From the NCBI GenBank assembly GCA_025331435.1, contig JAIWNI010000038.1:186001-250000 (forward strand): DNA of 64,000 nt, read 5' to 3'. Below, piece by piece: positions 46,380-57,474 of this stretch. Made by a program: the position numbers and the translations under genes. The stretch comes from Choanephora cucurbitarum. Lineage: Eukaryota; Mucoromycota; Mucoromycetes; Mucorales; Choanephoraceae. The notes under the pieces were generated by a model that made no database searches, was not told the DNA's origin, and worked only from the letters and a program-made list of their open reading frames with translations. Every line of letters starts with the position of its first letter. Position 1 is the first letter of the stretch.

Positions 46380-48790
46380 TTATAAGCTTGTTGAGGTTCT
46401 TTGTCGGGTATAAGAGGCAGCACGAACAGCATCTTCAAGATCCCAATGAAAAAAGGGATATCGATCAATGGGTAAGCCACGATTAGGACGAAAGTAGTAT
46501 TTGATTTGACTTTTGCCATCAGCATGGATAACAAAGGACATATGACTACATAAGCTAGCAGGTTGTTGAGATGTTTCTGATCCATGATCTTCTTCATGAT
46601 TCACACTCTGAGGCCCCTCTCGATAGACAGGAACCACAGGCAACAGTTCACCTGTACGTGGACCACGACCTGCTTGGCTTCCGAATCCACCTGCAATAAA
46701 TGCATTGCGAATAGCTGGATGGCTAATATTTGCAAAATGACATTCTACTTCATAACCTGCAAATCGGTTGATGGCCAATTTGAGATCCAGCAACGTTTGA
46801 AGACCAGTTGAGTCCATATGATTAATGGCAGAACAATCCAAAACAATAGCACGTAGTTCAGGCCCCTCTGGCTTCATCTCTCTTGTGTCAGCCAAAGGCC
46901 GACGGTCATTCCATGCACGCTCTCCTTTTGTTTGAGGTGGAGGTGAGCTTGAGATGAAGTGATCTTGGATGTAGTGCATGATCTTGTCTGAGATAAAGCT
47001 GGCGTTAGGGTAAGTTAGAGATTCATCGAATCGAAAGATGACAACACCATCAGGAGGAAGTTGAACGAGATGATGCAGCGATGGGTGATCTTCACGAACA
47101 TAGATGTAGTGCGTGTCATTGTGAGTGTTCATCGTGTCCGTGTCAGATTCAAGAAAGACATGACCCTTTTCGTTATGGGGATCACTAAGATTGTAATAGT
47201 TGGTGCTAGGCTGAATAGGAATTAGACCAAGAATAGTGTAACGAGGTCGTGCAATACGAAGGAGAAGAACAGCAATAGAAAGACCAACAGAGACATAGAT
47301 ATCGTATTCAACTGTAGTGAAGAAAGTGATTAACACAGCTGCTATGAAAGTAAACAATTCAAATGGGTTGATTTTCCACAATTGAAGGAGGAATTTTGGG
47401 CCTGATACAAGATCAGCAACAGCATGTATCTAACAAAAAAAGACGATAAGAGTTAGCCCAGTTGTTATTCCATCAACATACAAAAAATACGTTGCAATGT
47501 TAGCAGAAAGAGTGGCATCAGGAATATAGTAAAAAGCAGGTGTCAGAGCATAGAGACAGAGTAAGACGACCAAGGCCTAAAAGATACCAGTGAAGGGTGT
47601 ACGCACACCGCTAAGTGCAGTGATGGCTGTTCTTGAAAAACTACCAGTGTTTGGATAAGCTCCAAAGAAGGTACCAATGGCATTAGCAACCCCGATAGCA
47701 ATGATTTCTTGGTCAGCATCTATCTTGTAGTTGTTGATACGACCAAATGACTTTGCAATAGCCACATGCTCAAGTATTAAAATGATAACAACAGATGGCA
47801 GAGTACCAGACACCTGAGACAAGAGACTGACATCAATCTAAGGTATGCCCATGGCTGTAAATCCAGAGGGAACTGTCTTTAGGATACTGATGGGACTTGA
47901 GGGTCGGCCGATATGGATCAAGAAGGCAATCAACGTACTGAAAATCGCAAGTACGCCATTACGCATGATGTTCGCAAAAAAGAAAACCTTTTCATAACGT
48001 GGATAGTCCTTACTCAAAATAGCTGTTCCCCATCGAACACCATAAAGCCACACAAGACCCAAGAGACCAAAGACAACGTCAACATGTGTGTCGGGAAGGT
48101 GCTGAAAGAAGTGACCAAAGACCAAATAGGCCGAATCGTGTGTGTTGACTGATCTCATGCCAAATAGTTTAGGCCATTGGCCAATTGAAATGGTGATGCA
48201 ACTGCCTGTCATAAAGCCTGCGATGGCAGGACCAGGAATAAAATCTATCAAGATGCCAAGACGTACAAGTCCAATGAACAAGGCAATGAAGCCACCAAAT
48301 AAAGCTAATGTCACAGCCACTTGAGAACCTGTATAGTCACCTGAAGCTGTCACCCGAGCGACCGTTTGTCCTACAAGCAATGACATGACAGCAGTAGGAC
48401 CTATACTGATATCTTTTGATGTGCCAAAAAAGCAATACAGGCATAAACCGATGAAAGATGAATATAAACCATATTGCTTTTGTATAAAAAATAAAAAGGA
48501 TTGAGCAGACAATTCAAGAATATGTATAAAATGAAAGGTATATTTACAGGAGGTAGGTTGGCGGTTTTGGCATAGCCCCTACTCTGAGGTACAGTAACTA
48601 TACCAACAGTGATACCTGCAATGATATCAGACACTAGCCATGTTAAATTGTATCGATGAATCCAATAGATGATAGGCAACAAATTTGAAATGTAGTGCTT
48701 GAAATAGTGTGGCACGCCATATACAAATTTCTTTACTCCCTCTTGGTATGAAACTGGTTCGTAATCTAACAAAATTGGGCCATTGGGCAT
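46380..48790 (-). CDS. SulP sulfate permease with STAS domain, interrupted by two in-frame TAG codons
   Basis: Plasma-membrane sulfate/anion transporter of the SUL1/SUL2 type. Exons: 48790-48548, 48476-47496 and 47429-46380, all joined in phase 0, spanning 757 codon positions. Visible signatures are TVPQSRGYAK, QYGLYSSFIG, then SIGPTAVMSLL, LEHVAIAKSFGRINNYKID, GSFSRTAI and FYYIPDATLSA. The C-terminal STAS domain includes VLDCSAINHMDSTGLQTL. Two TAG codons interrupt exon 2, at 47838-47840 (codon about 294, in GIP-stop-IDVS) and 47577-47579 (codon about 381, in TGIF-stop-ALVV). By my recall of the family each occupies exactly one residue position. The second intron needs a GC donor (GCAACG) to hold the family's TLSANIIHAVADLV junction in frame. 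Everything else is intact. It is either a recent pseudogene, a readthrough case or contains sequence errors; TAG is a normal stop in neighbouring genes. Confidence 0.8.
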
Positions 48791-48981
48791 CTTTTTTTTT
48801 TTTTTTAGTTTTATCTGTTCCGTGTAAGCTCTAATCGATTCTAGGAAAGAAATATAATACAAAAAAGGAAATGATAGGAAGTGTACTATTTTGGTAATTA
48901 ACAAATGCAAAAAGAAGGAAGAGAGAAGCTATCAAAATGTAAGGAAAAGAAAAAAAACTATAAGCGCTATGCTATTGATCT

Positions 48982-49223
48982 ATGATGTTTCGTAACAAGA
49001 CGTCAAAGCACGCAATCGCCAACCTTCATGATTTGAGTAATAGTCTCCATTCTGTAGCCAATCAAATTACTCCTGAATGAAATAAACCTATTGAATTAAA
49101 TGAACGTCATTCATCTGTCTAAACATTTATACTCACTTCTTTCTATCTTAAAAGGTATTTTCTGAAGCTTCAAGTGTAAGCCTATTCAAGCACCCTAAGA
49201 AAAAAGAAGAAAAATTCAATTGA
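48982..49223 (+). CDS. Possible 46-residue spliced microprotein
   Basis: Two short open pieces, 48982-49053 and 49155-49223, join in phase 0 across a 101-nt intron with GTAGCC donor and TTAAAAG acceptor. The product would start MMFRNKTSKHAIANLHDLSN and end FKHPKKKEEKFN. It lies divergent to the sulfate permease gene. Both pieces are hydrophilic and coherent, but the donor is weak and the protein is too short for any family call. A chance pairing is quite possible. Confidence 0.3.
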
Positions 49224-49889
49224 TCAAAGGTAAGTTAAAGAAGTGTAAACAGGAACTAAGTCACTTCTTTTTCTTTTGAACTACTAGTTCATAAGCTAAT
49301 TTATGTATTTATTTGCTTTCATGGTTGTGTTATAGTCTTGATGAGTAATATAAGTTACGCAGAAATATAGCTGAAGGGTTGAGATTGTCTGAAAAGTACA
49401 ATTTGGCATTGTTTGTCAATGCACTTTTTTTTGTCGTTATTAAAACTATTTGCCTATATATAATGCGTCATATCGTTCCAAACATGAATCAGACATTTTC
49501 ATAAAGAAGAGGGAGAGAGACAACATCATAGAGAAAGTTAAGGAGTCAGTCGGTTTTTATTACCATTTTATTTCTATCACTAAGAGATTTGTTCATTAAT
49601 TTCCTTTCTGAAAAATAGTTCTTTTTATGGATAATGATCACTCTATGAAAAGTAGGGTTATAAAGACCATACTAATATGGATGAACAATGCTATGCTCCT
49701 TCTTTATTATATTCACTACCAAGATAATTACGAACAAAAAGCCGATATCACCAAAGGCTTCAAGATGTTTTGTACAAGTTTGACTTGCAGTAATGAGGTA
49801 GGAAGCGAGTAGACACTGAAAGTGAGAGGATTAGCATCCATGTTTTATATGTGTTAACTTTCAAACTAACCAATTTAATCTGAAATTAC
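49224..49889. other. Intergenic, nothing recognised
   Basis: AT-rich DNA. A 61-codon frame at 49627-49812 (MDNDHSMKSRVIK...) has no recognisable feature. Confidence 0.45.
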
Positions 49890-50585
49890 TTTCTGAACAA
49901 TCACTAGTATTTTGCAGACTAATGCATTAGAAGAAGCTGAGTGGAAACTTGAGCTAACACCTTGCTTCCAAGGTGCGTGTCTTGGAAACCAGATCCGGGC
50001 GTGCTTAAATGCAACACCTTCAGCATCCATTGGAACATCTTTTACAATCCCTGGATCAAAAAGCATTGAGATTTAATAACTCGATGCCCTGCAAAAGATC
50101 ATTCTGGAAACATCGCCTCGAGGAAACCCTGGTAGCTCCTTACTAGTTCTTTTTAACTGCTACAGAAGTTAGCGATCAGACCTCTACTTCTCTTAGGGCG
50201 ACGAGCGATCCAGATGGTGTATTCTCAAGCGTACCATCCTCTCAAGCACAAAGTTTGGAAGTTCTCCGTGAATCAGCTCTCAACAACCAATGTGGCATCT
50301 CATTGTACCTTTCTATAATCTCCAAGGAGTTCCTTGCTCCTATATTAGTGGATGACATAGATATCAATCGCTGCTACAAGGCGGCTCAACTGGCTTTTCT
50401 CAAATCGAATTTGACACGTTAAATAGACGTCAACGATTTCTCTGACATTGATTTGACCTACTTGTTAACTTACATCGGCCCATTCCGCAAACATCAGATC
50501 AACACTTTGAAACTCTGACGTTCGGCGGTATTTCGTTTTCGCTCGACAACCTTCCTCTCTGGCGAGCTTCTCTATCATATAGGCT
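49890..50585 (+). pseudogene. Decayed unidentified coding region
   Basis: A protein-like plus-strand reading with several stops. It runs from TNALEEAEWKLELTPCF through RESALNNQCGISLYL to LVDDIDINRCYKAAQLAFLK and THKQ-like pieces. Long stretches between stops stay in one frame, which is unusual for random DNA here. No family recognised. It leads in the same direction into the transposase relic and may be part of the same dead element. Confidence 0.35.
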
Positions 50586-50589
50586 TTCC

Positions 50590-50967
50590 TTTCGGCGGTC
50601 GCATCTAACACTCTACCGCGACCTATACATCACCCACTGTCTGGTCTAAAGTAGGAGAGTCAGCGAACGTCACTGTTCACAAACAAAGAGGCAATAACAT
50701 CGTTATTGTTGAATGCATTGCATATTTTGGAACAGCTAATTTTTCCAAGATTGAGCCTTTAACAAAGGGGGACGCGGAAAAGCTAAAACAAGAGTATGCA
50801 AACCCTGCCAGTCCAAAAAAAAAAGAAAAGCAGAAGATCTCGAAAAGAAAAAACCTTTAAAAAAGGGAACCATGGCTTACCACATTGTCAGATTTGGGGA
50901 AACAGGGATAGATACACTTGATAAGCATGGCAAGAAAGGATTACTCATAATAATGGGTTACAATAGC
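50590..50967 (+). pseudogene. Relic of an IS630/Tc1-type DDE transposase
   Basis: Plus-strand remnants: VWSKVGESANVTVHKQRGNN, then ECIAYFGTANFSKIEP, and, after a frameshift at a poly-A-rich stretch, KGTMAYHIVRFGETGIDTLD with HGKKGLLIIMGYNS before a stop. The order matches the centre of fungal DDE superfamily (DDE_3-like) transposases, where the second catalytic Asp lies in a MDN block. Here that position reads MGY, so the Asp is lost. At least one frameshift and several stops make it inactive. Confidence 0.5.
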
Positions 50968-51857
50968 TGATCCATTAGCCATTCTTATTCCAATCTCAGT
51001 GGAAGCTGAATCTTATCAGATATAAGCTAGTCCTCTAAAAAGGAAATCGATTGAGCTATTTGTCAATTAACAAGCTACATCCGCAAGACCCCCAGATGTT
51101 TTCCTTGTCTCTCAAACCAATCCTTCCTCTCCCCTTAGCACATGGCCCCGCCGGTTTTTTTCAATTGAACTCTTCTGCGGAAAGAGACGCTGTTCGCTCT
51201 TTTGGCTTTTCACTTGTTTCGAGACAGGGCATTTCGATAGATGACACGTTGCCCTAGGTAATTAGCGCTTCATTGAACCTTTTCACACTTGCTGTTGAAG
51301 GAAACTCATGGCTCTCATCGAATTTGCCAACTCTGTCTTGTCCTCAGCCTAGGTTCATGTTCAAGTTTCTGATATGGATGGTTTGGCTTCTGACAAACTT
51401 CTAGATATTCCTACACTGAAACAACATTTGTAACCATGTGTATGAGAGTGGCTCATGTCTAATAAGTAATGGAAGTTTCTAGGATTTTCAAATCACACTG
51501 AAACCTTTTTGTTTTTTTATGAGCACACAAAGTTAAGTCTCCAACAGCAAATTCGTTGCTTGTTGCTCTTCCTGGTGTTTTTATTCTTTCTTCCAAGTGA
51601 GCTTCAAACTTTTTTGGTCTCTCATTTTCTTGAATGTTGTTGTTTCACATCCATAGTCAACCTTGCCATATTCAATCTTAATTGGGCTCATCTTTACAAA
51701 AAACGGCTAAGAGAGTTTATTACTATTATTTTATCCTGAGTTTATCAACTTATGGAGCACTATGGGTGGGAACGTTTTGAATTTCGTCAAGGCCTATCTA
51801 AAGCATCATAAATGAACCAATTCTTTCAACCGTCAAGATAGAAATACGCTCTAATTT
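50968..51857. other. Intergenic, possibly more relic material
   Basis: A 68-codon frame at 51051-51257 (HPQDPQMFSLSLKPILPLPL...) looks protein-like but is unassigned, and may continue the dead element to its left. The rest is T-rich 3' flank of the F-box gene. Confidence 0.35.
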
Positions 51858-53527
51858 TCAATCATCAAGGGTGACAAGATCATAACCAAAGTCCAAAATC
51901 ATAATACGTTTGTCTTGGCCAGCACTCAATAAAAGAAACAAAAATGTATGCAAGCCAATTAATTCGAGGTTTTCTTTTTTTGAGCCCTTTTTCTTTTCTT
52001 ACCTGATAATCTTAGTTCGACTCAAAAGTGTATTAAATATCCAACTTGAATGACCACTTTGAAAGCTTAATATACATTTGTTTTCTTTTATATCCCATAC
52101 TTTCAATGTCTTGTCATAACTCCCACTGACAACCATATTCTAATCAAAAGGTCAATAACGCATATTGCTTAAATGATCCTTATCATGTTACCCCAAAACT
52201 ATCAATGGTTCGGATGAGATCTGTGTGCCCAGTGAAGGTAGCCAAGTTTTTGCCTGAATGGACATCCCACACTTTTAACTTATTGTCCTGTCCACCACTA
52301 TAGATCAAGTTGCCATCAAACCGAACACAGGCTAATCCTTTTGTGTGACCAATAAACGTTCGCAAGCAATGTCCTGTTTCAATGTCCCATAGCCGCAACG
52401 TTGTGTCACCTGAAGCAGAGACCACAAGAGATCCGTGAGACCCCAAGGCATTCACAGGTCCACCGTGACCAACTAATCGTTTTAGTTCCTGCCCCAACTG
52501 ACTCCAGACACGAATACTTGAATCCCGTGAAGAACTGACGATGCACTCATTTACGATACAGACGTCCAAAACACCACCTGTATGACCTGTCAGTCGAGCC
52601 TGTGGCTCTAGTTGAGGTAGAGACCAGATAAGACAGGTTGCATCCGAAGATCCAGAGACCATAAAGCGGTGATTATCTGCAACTCTCAGACAAAGTACAC
52701 TGCCTTCATGGTGAGTCTTGGTCAACACTAGGGAAGACGAGTGAGTTTGGATCAAATCCCAGACTTTGATGGATCGATCTCGACTGCCACTGACTATGCG
52801 ATCAGGCCCTAACCAGACAAGACAATAAACACTGTCTTCGTGCCCTGTCAAGTATCTTGTACGCACTTGGCCTTTACGCCACCGTTGATGAAGCTGGTGA
52901 TGGTTTTTGTAGAGACTGCGATAATCATAAGTGAGCTGGATACGATGCAACAAATGATCTGTCTGAAAAAGACGCTGCCAAAGATATCTGTTTTGACAGA
53001 GTTGATGAAGCTGTTTACAAGTTTGTGAAAGCTTTAGCAGACTCTTATAATCAAGATACATCAACATATGAAGGATCAACTCAATAGGCAATTTTTGCAA
53101 TCGATAGATCACTTGGATAAGACACAAATTAGACCTGCTATATACCGTACATGCTAATGGACTTACTGGTAGGTGAATCAATTACAACCGAATCTCTTAA
53201 TTGGAAATGGCTCAGACTGCTTCGTCTTGAAGAAACATGAAAACGGGGTATAAAAGAAGAAATCAGTCGGCGTTGCTTAGGTGGTGAAGATAGACATTGC
53301 GAAGATAGAGCACGACGCCGACCCAGCAGCTTTGAGCGAGAGGGTGTGTCCTGATATGTATTTAGGTATCTTGTGGTAGGTGTACCGTCTTTACGCATGA
53401 CAATAGTGATATGGGTTGGTACATCGGGTGATTTTGTTGCAGGAGCGACGCAGGACTTATTAAAGGATAAATAGGACAACAATTTAGATGTGTTTGGCGT
53501 AATCAAAGAAGGGGTCAGTAGAGTCAT
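51858..53527 (-). CDS. F-box/WD40-repeat protein (SCF substrate receptor)
   Basis: Predicted substrate-recruiting subunit of an SCF ubiquitin ligase. Exons: 53527-53167, 53111-52192, 52139-52003 and 51924-51858, with GT-AG introns of 55, 52 and 78 nt, giving 494 residues. The N-terminus is Ser/Arg-rich and basic. The F-box (LPIELILHMLMYLDYKSLLK, then TCKQLHQLCQNRYLW) sits at about residues 126-165. About seven WD40 repeats follow, marked by LTGHEDSVYCL, SGSRDRSIKVWD, GSSDATCLIW, SSRDSSIRVW, SASGDTTLRLWD, SGGQDNKLKVWD and SGSYDKTLKVWD. The last exon is short (AGQDKRIMILDFGYDL). The layout matches Cdc4/Met30/FBXW-type proteins; I cannot say which orthologue. Confidence 0.88.
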
Positions 53528-53845
53528 TTCTTTTCTAACTGAAGAACGGAAAGAAAAAAAAAAAGAAAAAAAAGAGATAACAACATTGAATGTGTATGTT
53601 TCTATAAAGAAACTATTGAGGGTTTTTTTTTGGGTAGTTGTATACTGTTCATCTATAACTTTTTTTTGTTAGTAAATGACTATTTTTTTTTTCATTCCGT
53701 TCTTTTTCTTACAACAACTCGGTCATTCTGTGCTTACTGCTAAAATTTCCGAAATAAATGTCAAAAAAAGAGTTACAAGTCATATGAATTCTTTATCATT
53801 TTAAGGGGTGAGCAACAGGCTTTTTCTTTTTTCACTGTATTTATT
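53528..53845. promoter_or_regulatory. Divergent promoter region of the F-box and DUF1308 genes
   Basis: A 318-bp AT-rich gap between two divergent start codons, with A-runs near 53555-53575 and T-runs near 53620-53690. The promoters of both genes must lie here. No specific factor site was recognised. Confidence 0.45.
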
Positions 53846-55248
53846 ATGTTGGAAGACAATCTCGATATTCTGCCTCAAGTCCGAGCCCTTCGTGAGCGTT
53901 GTCTAACTATTCTTGATGACTGTCAATCTTGGCAACAGCAACAACCGATCGAAGGTTTGCATAGATACACCAACTCATTAACAGCCGAACTCTCTTTTAT
54001 AGACAAAGTACAAAACCCTTTCCTTTTGTTGATATAACCTCTAACCAAGCTTATATCCTTTAGCTATTAGAAAACCCTCATTTGATTAAAAAGGAGCACA
54101 TTCAAAGTACCAATCTAAGTTATCTTGAAGCAGTTCATGAAGCATTAACAGGCCTCACTTATAAGAACGAAGTCATGCGTCTCTTTAGTGGTCCATTAGA
54201 CAACACCAAGTGGATGCCTCGAGCAGCTATGATCAAGCACCACCACGTCAAAGTAGATATTGTGTCAGAGAATGGACTAGTCTGGATCAAAGTGATTGCG
54301 CGTAATGCCAAAGCGTTTCGTCACGAAGTCATGGGGTTTGAATGGGATTCATCATCAGAAAGCGAAGATGAAGATGACACGAGAGCTTCAGCAAACGATT
54401 TTGATAACCTACCCATCTTCAAAAAGGCAAGAGACTATTTGCGCACCGCCAAAGCACACCATGTTCAATTTCAGACACCTATAGTTGTGTTTGCCTTCAT
54501 GCGTATTCAACCGGACATATTTGTACAGAAGATCATGGACAGACTGACAGAGATGGGTATTGTGGTTCATTTACAGCCAGGTGAGTTGCGAGCAAGTTAT
54601 CTGCCTTACTTGCATGTGGACGACATTGACCATATTGCAACATCTTCTTTGAATATCGATGTCAGTTCTGCCCTAGCTATTCTTTCTGAACTCTCGCACC
54701 GTGTTTGTCCAGCCGACCAGGTGTCCGCTATGCCACTGAAAATTCAGGCTGAGCGTGAGGCCAAAGTCCCCTGTTTGCCTCAGATAGTGCCTTACGTAAG
54801 TCATCGACGACTCTGTATGATCCAGAGTGCCTTTGAACGCCTCCAGGAAATTGTAGAGGTGGTAGGTGGACCGAATGAAAAGGCGCGATTTCAGTATCTC
54901 TTCCGACATCATTTTGGATTGGATCTCTCGTTTGACCCTGACCTATGGACCATTTTACCCTCTCTCTCCATAGATATCATACCAGATGCTTCTTCTGAAG
55001 CCTTCAGTAAACTACTAGAGCCACCTGCTGATTTTCGGTCGAAACTGAACAATGGGCGTAAGATTCGTACACGCTTTTCTGAGTTTCATGCTAAGATATT
55101 TGGTAGTGGTGATCATTATCAGATGACGACCTTGACAGCCATTCAATGGATGGAAACAGCCTTAAGGGATGCTGGTCTGCAAGGTCAGTTTTTAGTGTCC
55201 CATGAACCAAGATCTTTGGCTGAACGAAAGATGCGAGTTCAAGCATAG
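53846..55248 (+). CDS. DUF1308 protein (C7orf25/UPF0415-like)
   Basis: Two exons, 53846-54007 and 54064-55248, with one 56-nt GT-AG intron in phase 0, giving 448 residues. The N-terminus is helical (LPQVRALRERCLTILDDCQS). The core carries KVDIVSENGLVWIKVIARNA, a hallmark of this conserved eukaryotic family of unknown function (DUF1308, proposed PIN-like). An acidic loop (SSSESEDEDDT) follows. The C-terminal domain includes RARFQYLF-like and IRTRFSEFHAKIFGSGDHYQ segments and ends TANIQW-like with TTLTAIQWMETALRDAGL. It shares a short divergent promoter region with the F-box gene. Confidence 0.78.
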
Positions 55249-55766
55249 ACTGTTTTATTGTAAATACTAGTAAATAAAACAAAAGTAATACTGAACAGGA
55301 TTTTGAGTTATGCTGCTATTGGGATTTATTGGTTATCGATCTTAGTGTTACAGATAAAATTATCCAAGGCCAAGAAATTCAATAATCGATAGTGATCAAA
55401 TTCAACCAACGGTATTTGCTAGGATGTACAACATTGTCTTAGAATTGAGCAATGCTACTACACACTTCAGACAACAGAATAGATTAGATTATTCTCTCAA
55501 TATTGATAGAAACAACCTTCACTTTGCAGTGATACTTTTCCTTTTTTTTATCATTCTCTAAACAAAAAAAAAGAAATGTCCTACATGATTTAGGTTATAA
55601 AGAAATCGTTTTCTCATAAAGGTTTGCTGATAGGTTTATTTTTATTTTGGAAAAATCCTCAGAAAGTGTATAATCTTCTTGTGTTCAGAGCTACTAACAG
55701 AAAGAATAACCATAAAGAGGAAGGAGAAGTAGATGTTCAAAACAAGCTTATCGTTTTGATTTCTAA
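55249..55766. other. Intergenic, nothing recognised
   Basis: AT-rich 3' flank of the DUF1308 gene up to the terminal repeat of the composite element. Confidence 0.5.
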
Positions 55767-55812
55767 CTAATTTTCGTTTTTATGAAACCCAATTTTCGTC
55801 TTTTCATTGGCC
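55767..55812 (+). repeat. Left 46-bp terminal inverted repeat of the composite element
   Basis: Inverted counterpart of 58837-58882 with about six mismatches in 46 bp. Confidence 0.7.
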
Positions 55813-56043
55813 AAATTGGCAAAACGAAGACAAAGGATGTGGTTAATGGCTCCTAGCCGCGCTTGTATTCTCAGACAATTAATGTATAAAAAAAAAGTGT
55901 ATTATATTCTATTTCTTTATATCTTTCTAAGCCAAGTCATTCAATTCTTCAATCCCTTCCAGGGTGGGAGAATCAACTGCAAGGCATTGTTCAAGGGTGG
56001 GCATCCACTACATCCTCTGTCTTAGTTTCGCCAACTTGACCAT
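55806..56043. repeat. Internal imperfect inverted repeat pair
   Basis: ATTGGCCAAATTGGCAAAAC and onward (55806-55850) is matched inverted by 56001-56043, which read on the other strand gives ATGGTCAAGTTGGCGAAACT and onward. The arms are about 43 bp with roughly ten differences and enclose about 150 bp. This could be a small element within the larger one, or a hairpin-forming subterminal region. Confidence 0.5.
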
Positions 56044-56109
56044 TTACAAAAACTTGGTTCAATTTTTAGACACATTGAAACTAAGCTAAAAAACGAAAAT
56101 GCAGTGCCA

Positions 56110-57459
56110 CAAAGTGTGAACCGAAATAAGCTGCGGATTTACAAACTCTGCGATTTGATCGTGTAACTCATTGTTCTTTGTTGGTCTTCTCATCACCCTT
56201 TTCTTCACAAACATACAAAAATGAGCACTTCTACAGTTAATCCCATATCCAGAGAAGCTAACAGACATCTTTCCAAATATGATTATGGTAGATTAGCCGG
56301 CGGTTTTACGTATCAAAGTAACATTGTTCAGATCGCCAGAGATCTTGACCTTCCTAAATCAACCGTACGATTAGCTTATAAAAGACTTCAGCAAACAAAG
56401 ACCATTTTTCCTAAAACTTCAAGTAGGAGGAAAAGGCTTCTTTCTCAAACTGATCTGAACGTGATTGAGTTAAGCGTTCGTCGTCGACCTACTGAATCAA
56501 TTAGGGCTCATCATCGTCACTTTTTGAGTTCTGGCAAGAAAGTCTCTTTGTTCTCTTTTCGAGATGCTTTGGCTCGTATGAGCTTCAAATCACGTGTCGC
56601 AGCAAAGAAGCCGGCTCTGAAGGACAGACATAAAGACTCACGTTTGGCCTGGGTCAAAGAAAGGATAAACTGGACAAAAGCTGACTGGAACGAGGTAGTT
56701 TGGTCTGATGAGGCCAAGTTCACCTTAAAGAGTGCTAGTGTTAGAACTAGAGTGATTAGAAAGGATGGAGAAAGATACGAGGAGAGGCACATTAAGGGTA
56801 CCCACAAGTTTGGCTTGGGTTCTGTGATGGTATGGGGATACTTTCACGCAAATGGTGTTGGCCCTCTTGTGATACAGCATGGATCAATTGATCAAAAAGT
56901 ATATGTTCAATGTTTGGTTGATTATTATCTTCTCTGGATTGAAAAAGAGTCTGGGAAGACCAATATTGACTACATATTGTAGGGAGACAATGCTCCATGC
57001 CATGTAGAAGTATACTCCAGGTGGTTCAAGATGAAGACTATGACGAGCACCTTCAATAGATGGCCATCACAAAGTCCAGACCTCAACCCCATTGAAAATG
57101 TCTGGGCTTATCTGAGAAGCCGCCTGGATGAGCGTGAGAGTGATATCAATACTCTCAGTGACTTGGAGAGGGACTGAAAGAAGAATGGTATAGTCTCACG
57201 CCAGAGTATCTCAACAATCTCGTTGGCAGTATGAGCAAAAGATGCCAATCAATTGTAGAAGCTAAAGGAGGCCACACAAAGTATTGATTTTCCATACTTT
57301 TTTTTACCAAAATAAACACAGAACTCTTTCTTACATATGTTTAAAGTATGAAGACATCATTGATAGGCAAATGCTCCACTGATGCACAACATATTTCATG
57401 GTGTAAGGTGTTCATTAAATTTAATTTGCAAGATCCGCGAAATATTTTGGTTTATACTG
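56110..57459 (+). mobile_element. Tc1/mariner element, defective
   Basis: Left end carries GTGTGAACCGAAATAAGCTG and CGGATTTACAAACTCTGCG. The right end, inverted, reads CAGTATAAACCAAAATATTT followed by CGCGGATCTTGCAAA and is bordered by TA. Total about 1.35 kb with a single transposase gene inside, typical of Tc1. It is inserted within the composite element. The left extreme tip has drifted from the expected CAGT. A matching solo end is at 34829. Confidence 0.75.
56221..57287 (+). pseudogene. Tc1/mariner transposase with a nonsense codon and a frameshift
   Basis: DDE transposase gene. The first 253 codons are open from MSTSTVNPISREANR. They include the helix-turn-helix region (IVQIARDLDLPKSTVRLAYK), an HTH_Tc3-like second part (VIELSVRRRPTESIRAHH) and the first catalytic Asp in VVWSDEAKFTL. 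A TAG at 56980-56982 then interrupts just before GDNAPCHVEV, which holds the second Asp. SQSPDLNPIENVW, with the catalytic Glu/Asp position, follows in the same frame. After a TGA at about 57176 the frame shifts and the typical end (KEEWYSLTPEYLNNL, then IVEAKGGHTKY) is reached at 57287. All catalytic residues survive; two lesions make it inactive as it stands. Confidence 0.8.
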
Positions 57460-57474
57460 TACATCAGATTCGCT

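Noticed and set aside
47838..47873. 36-nt in-frame intron (GTTCCC...CTTAG) that would remove the first TAG of the sulfate permease
   Set aside because: It would delete the VPSGFTAMGIP block, which fits the conserved family pattern, and is far shorter than the 50-nt-plus introns of this genome.
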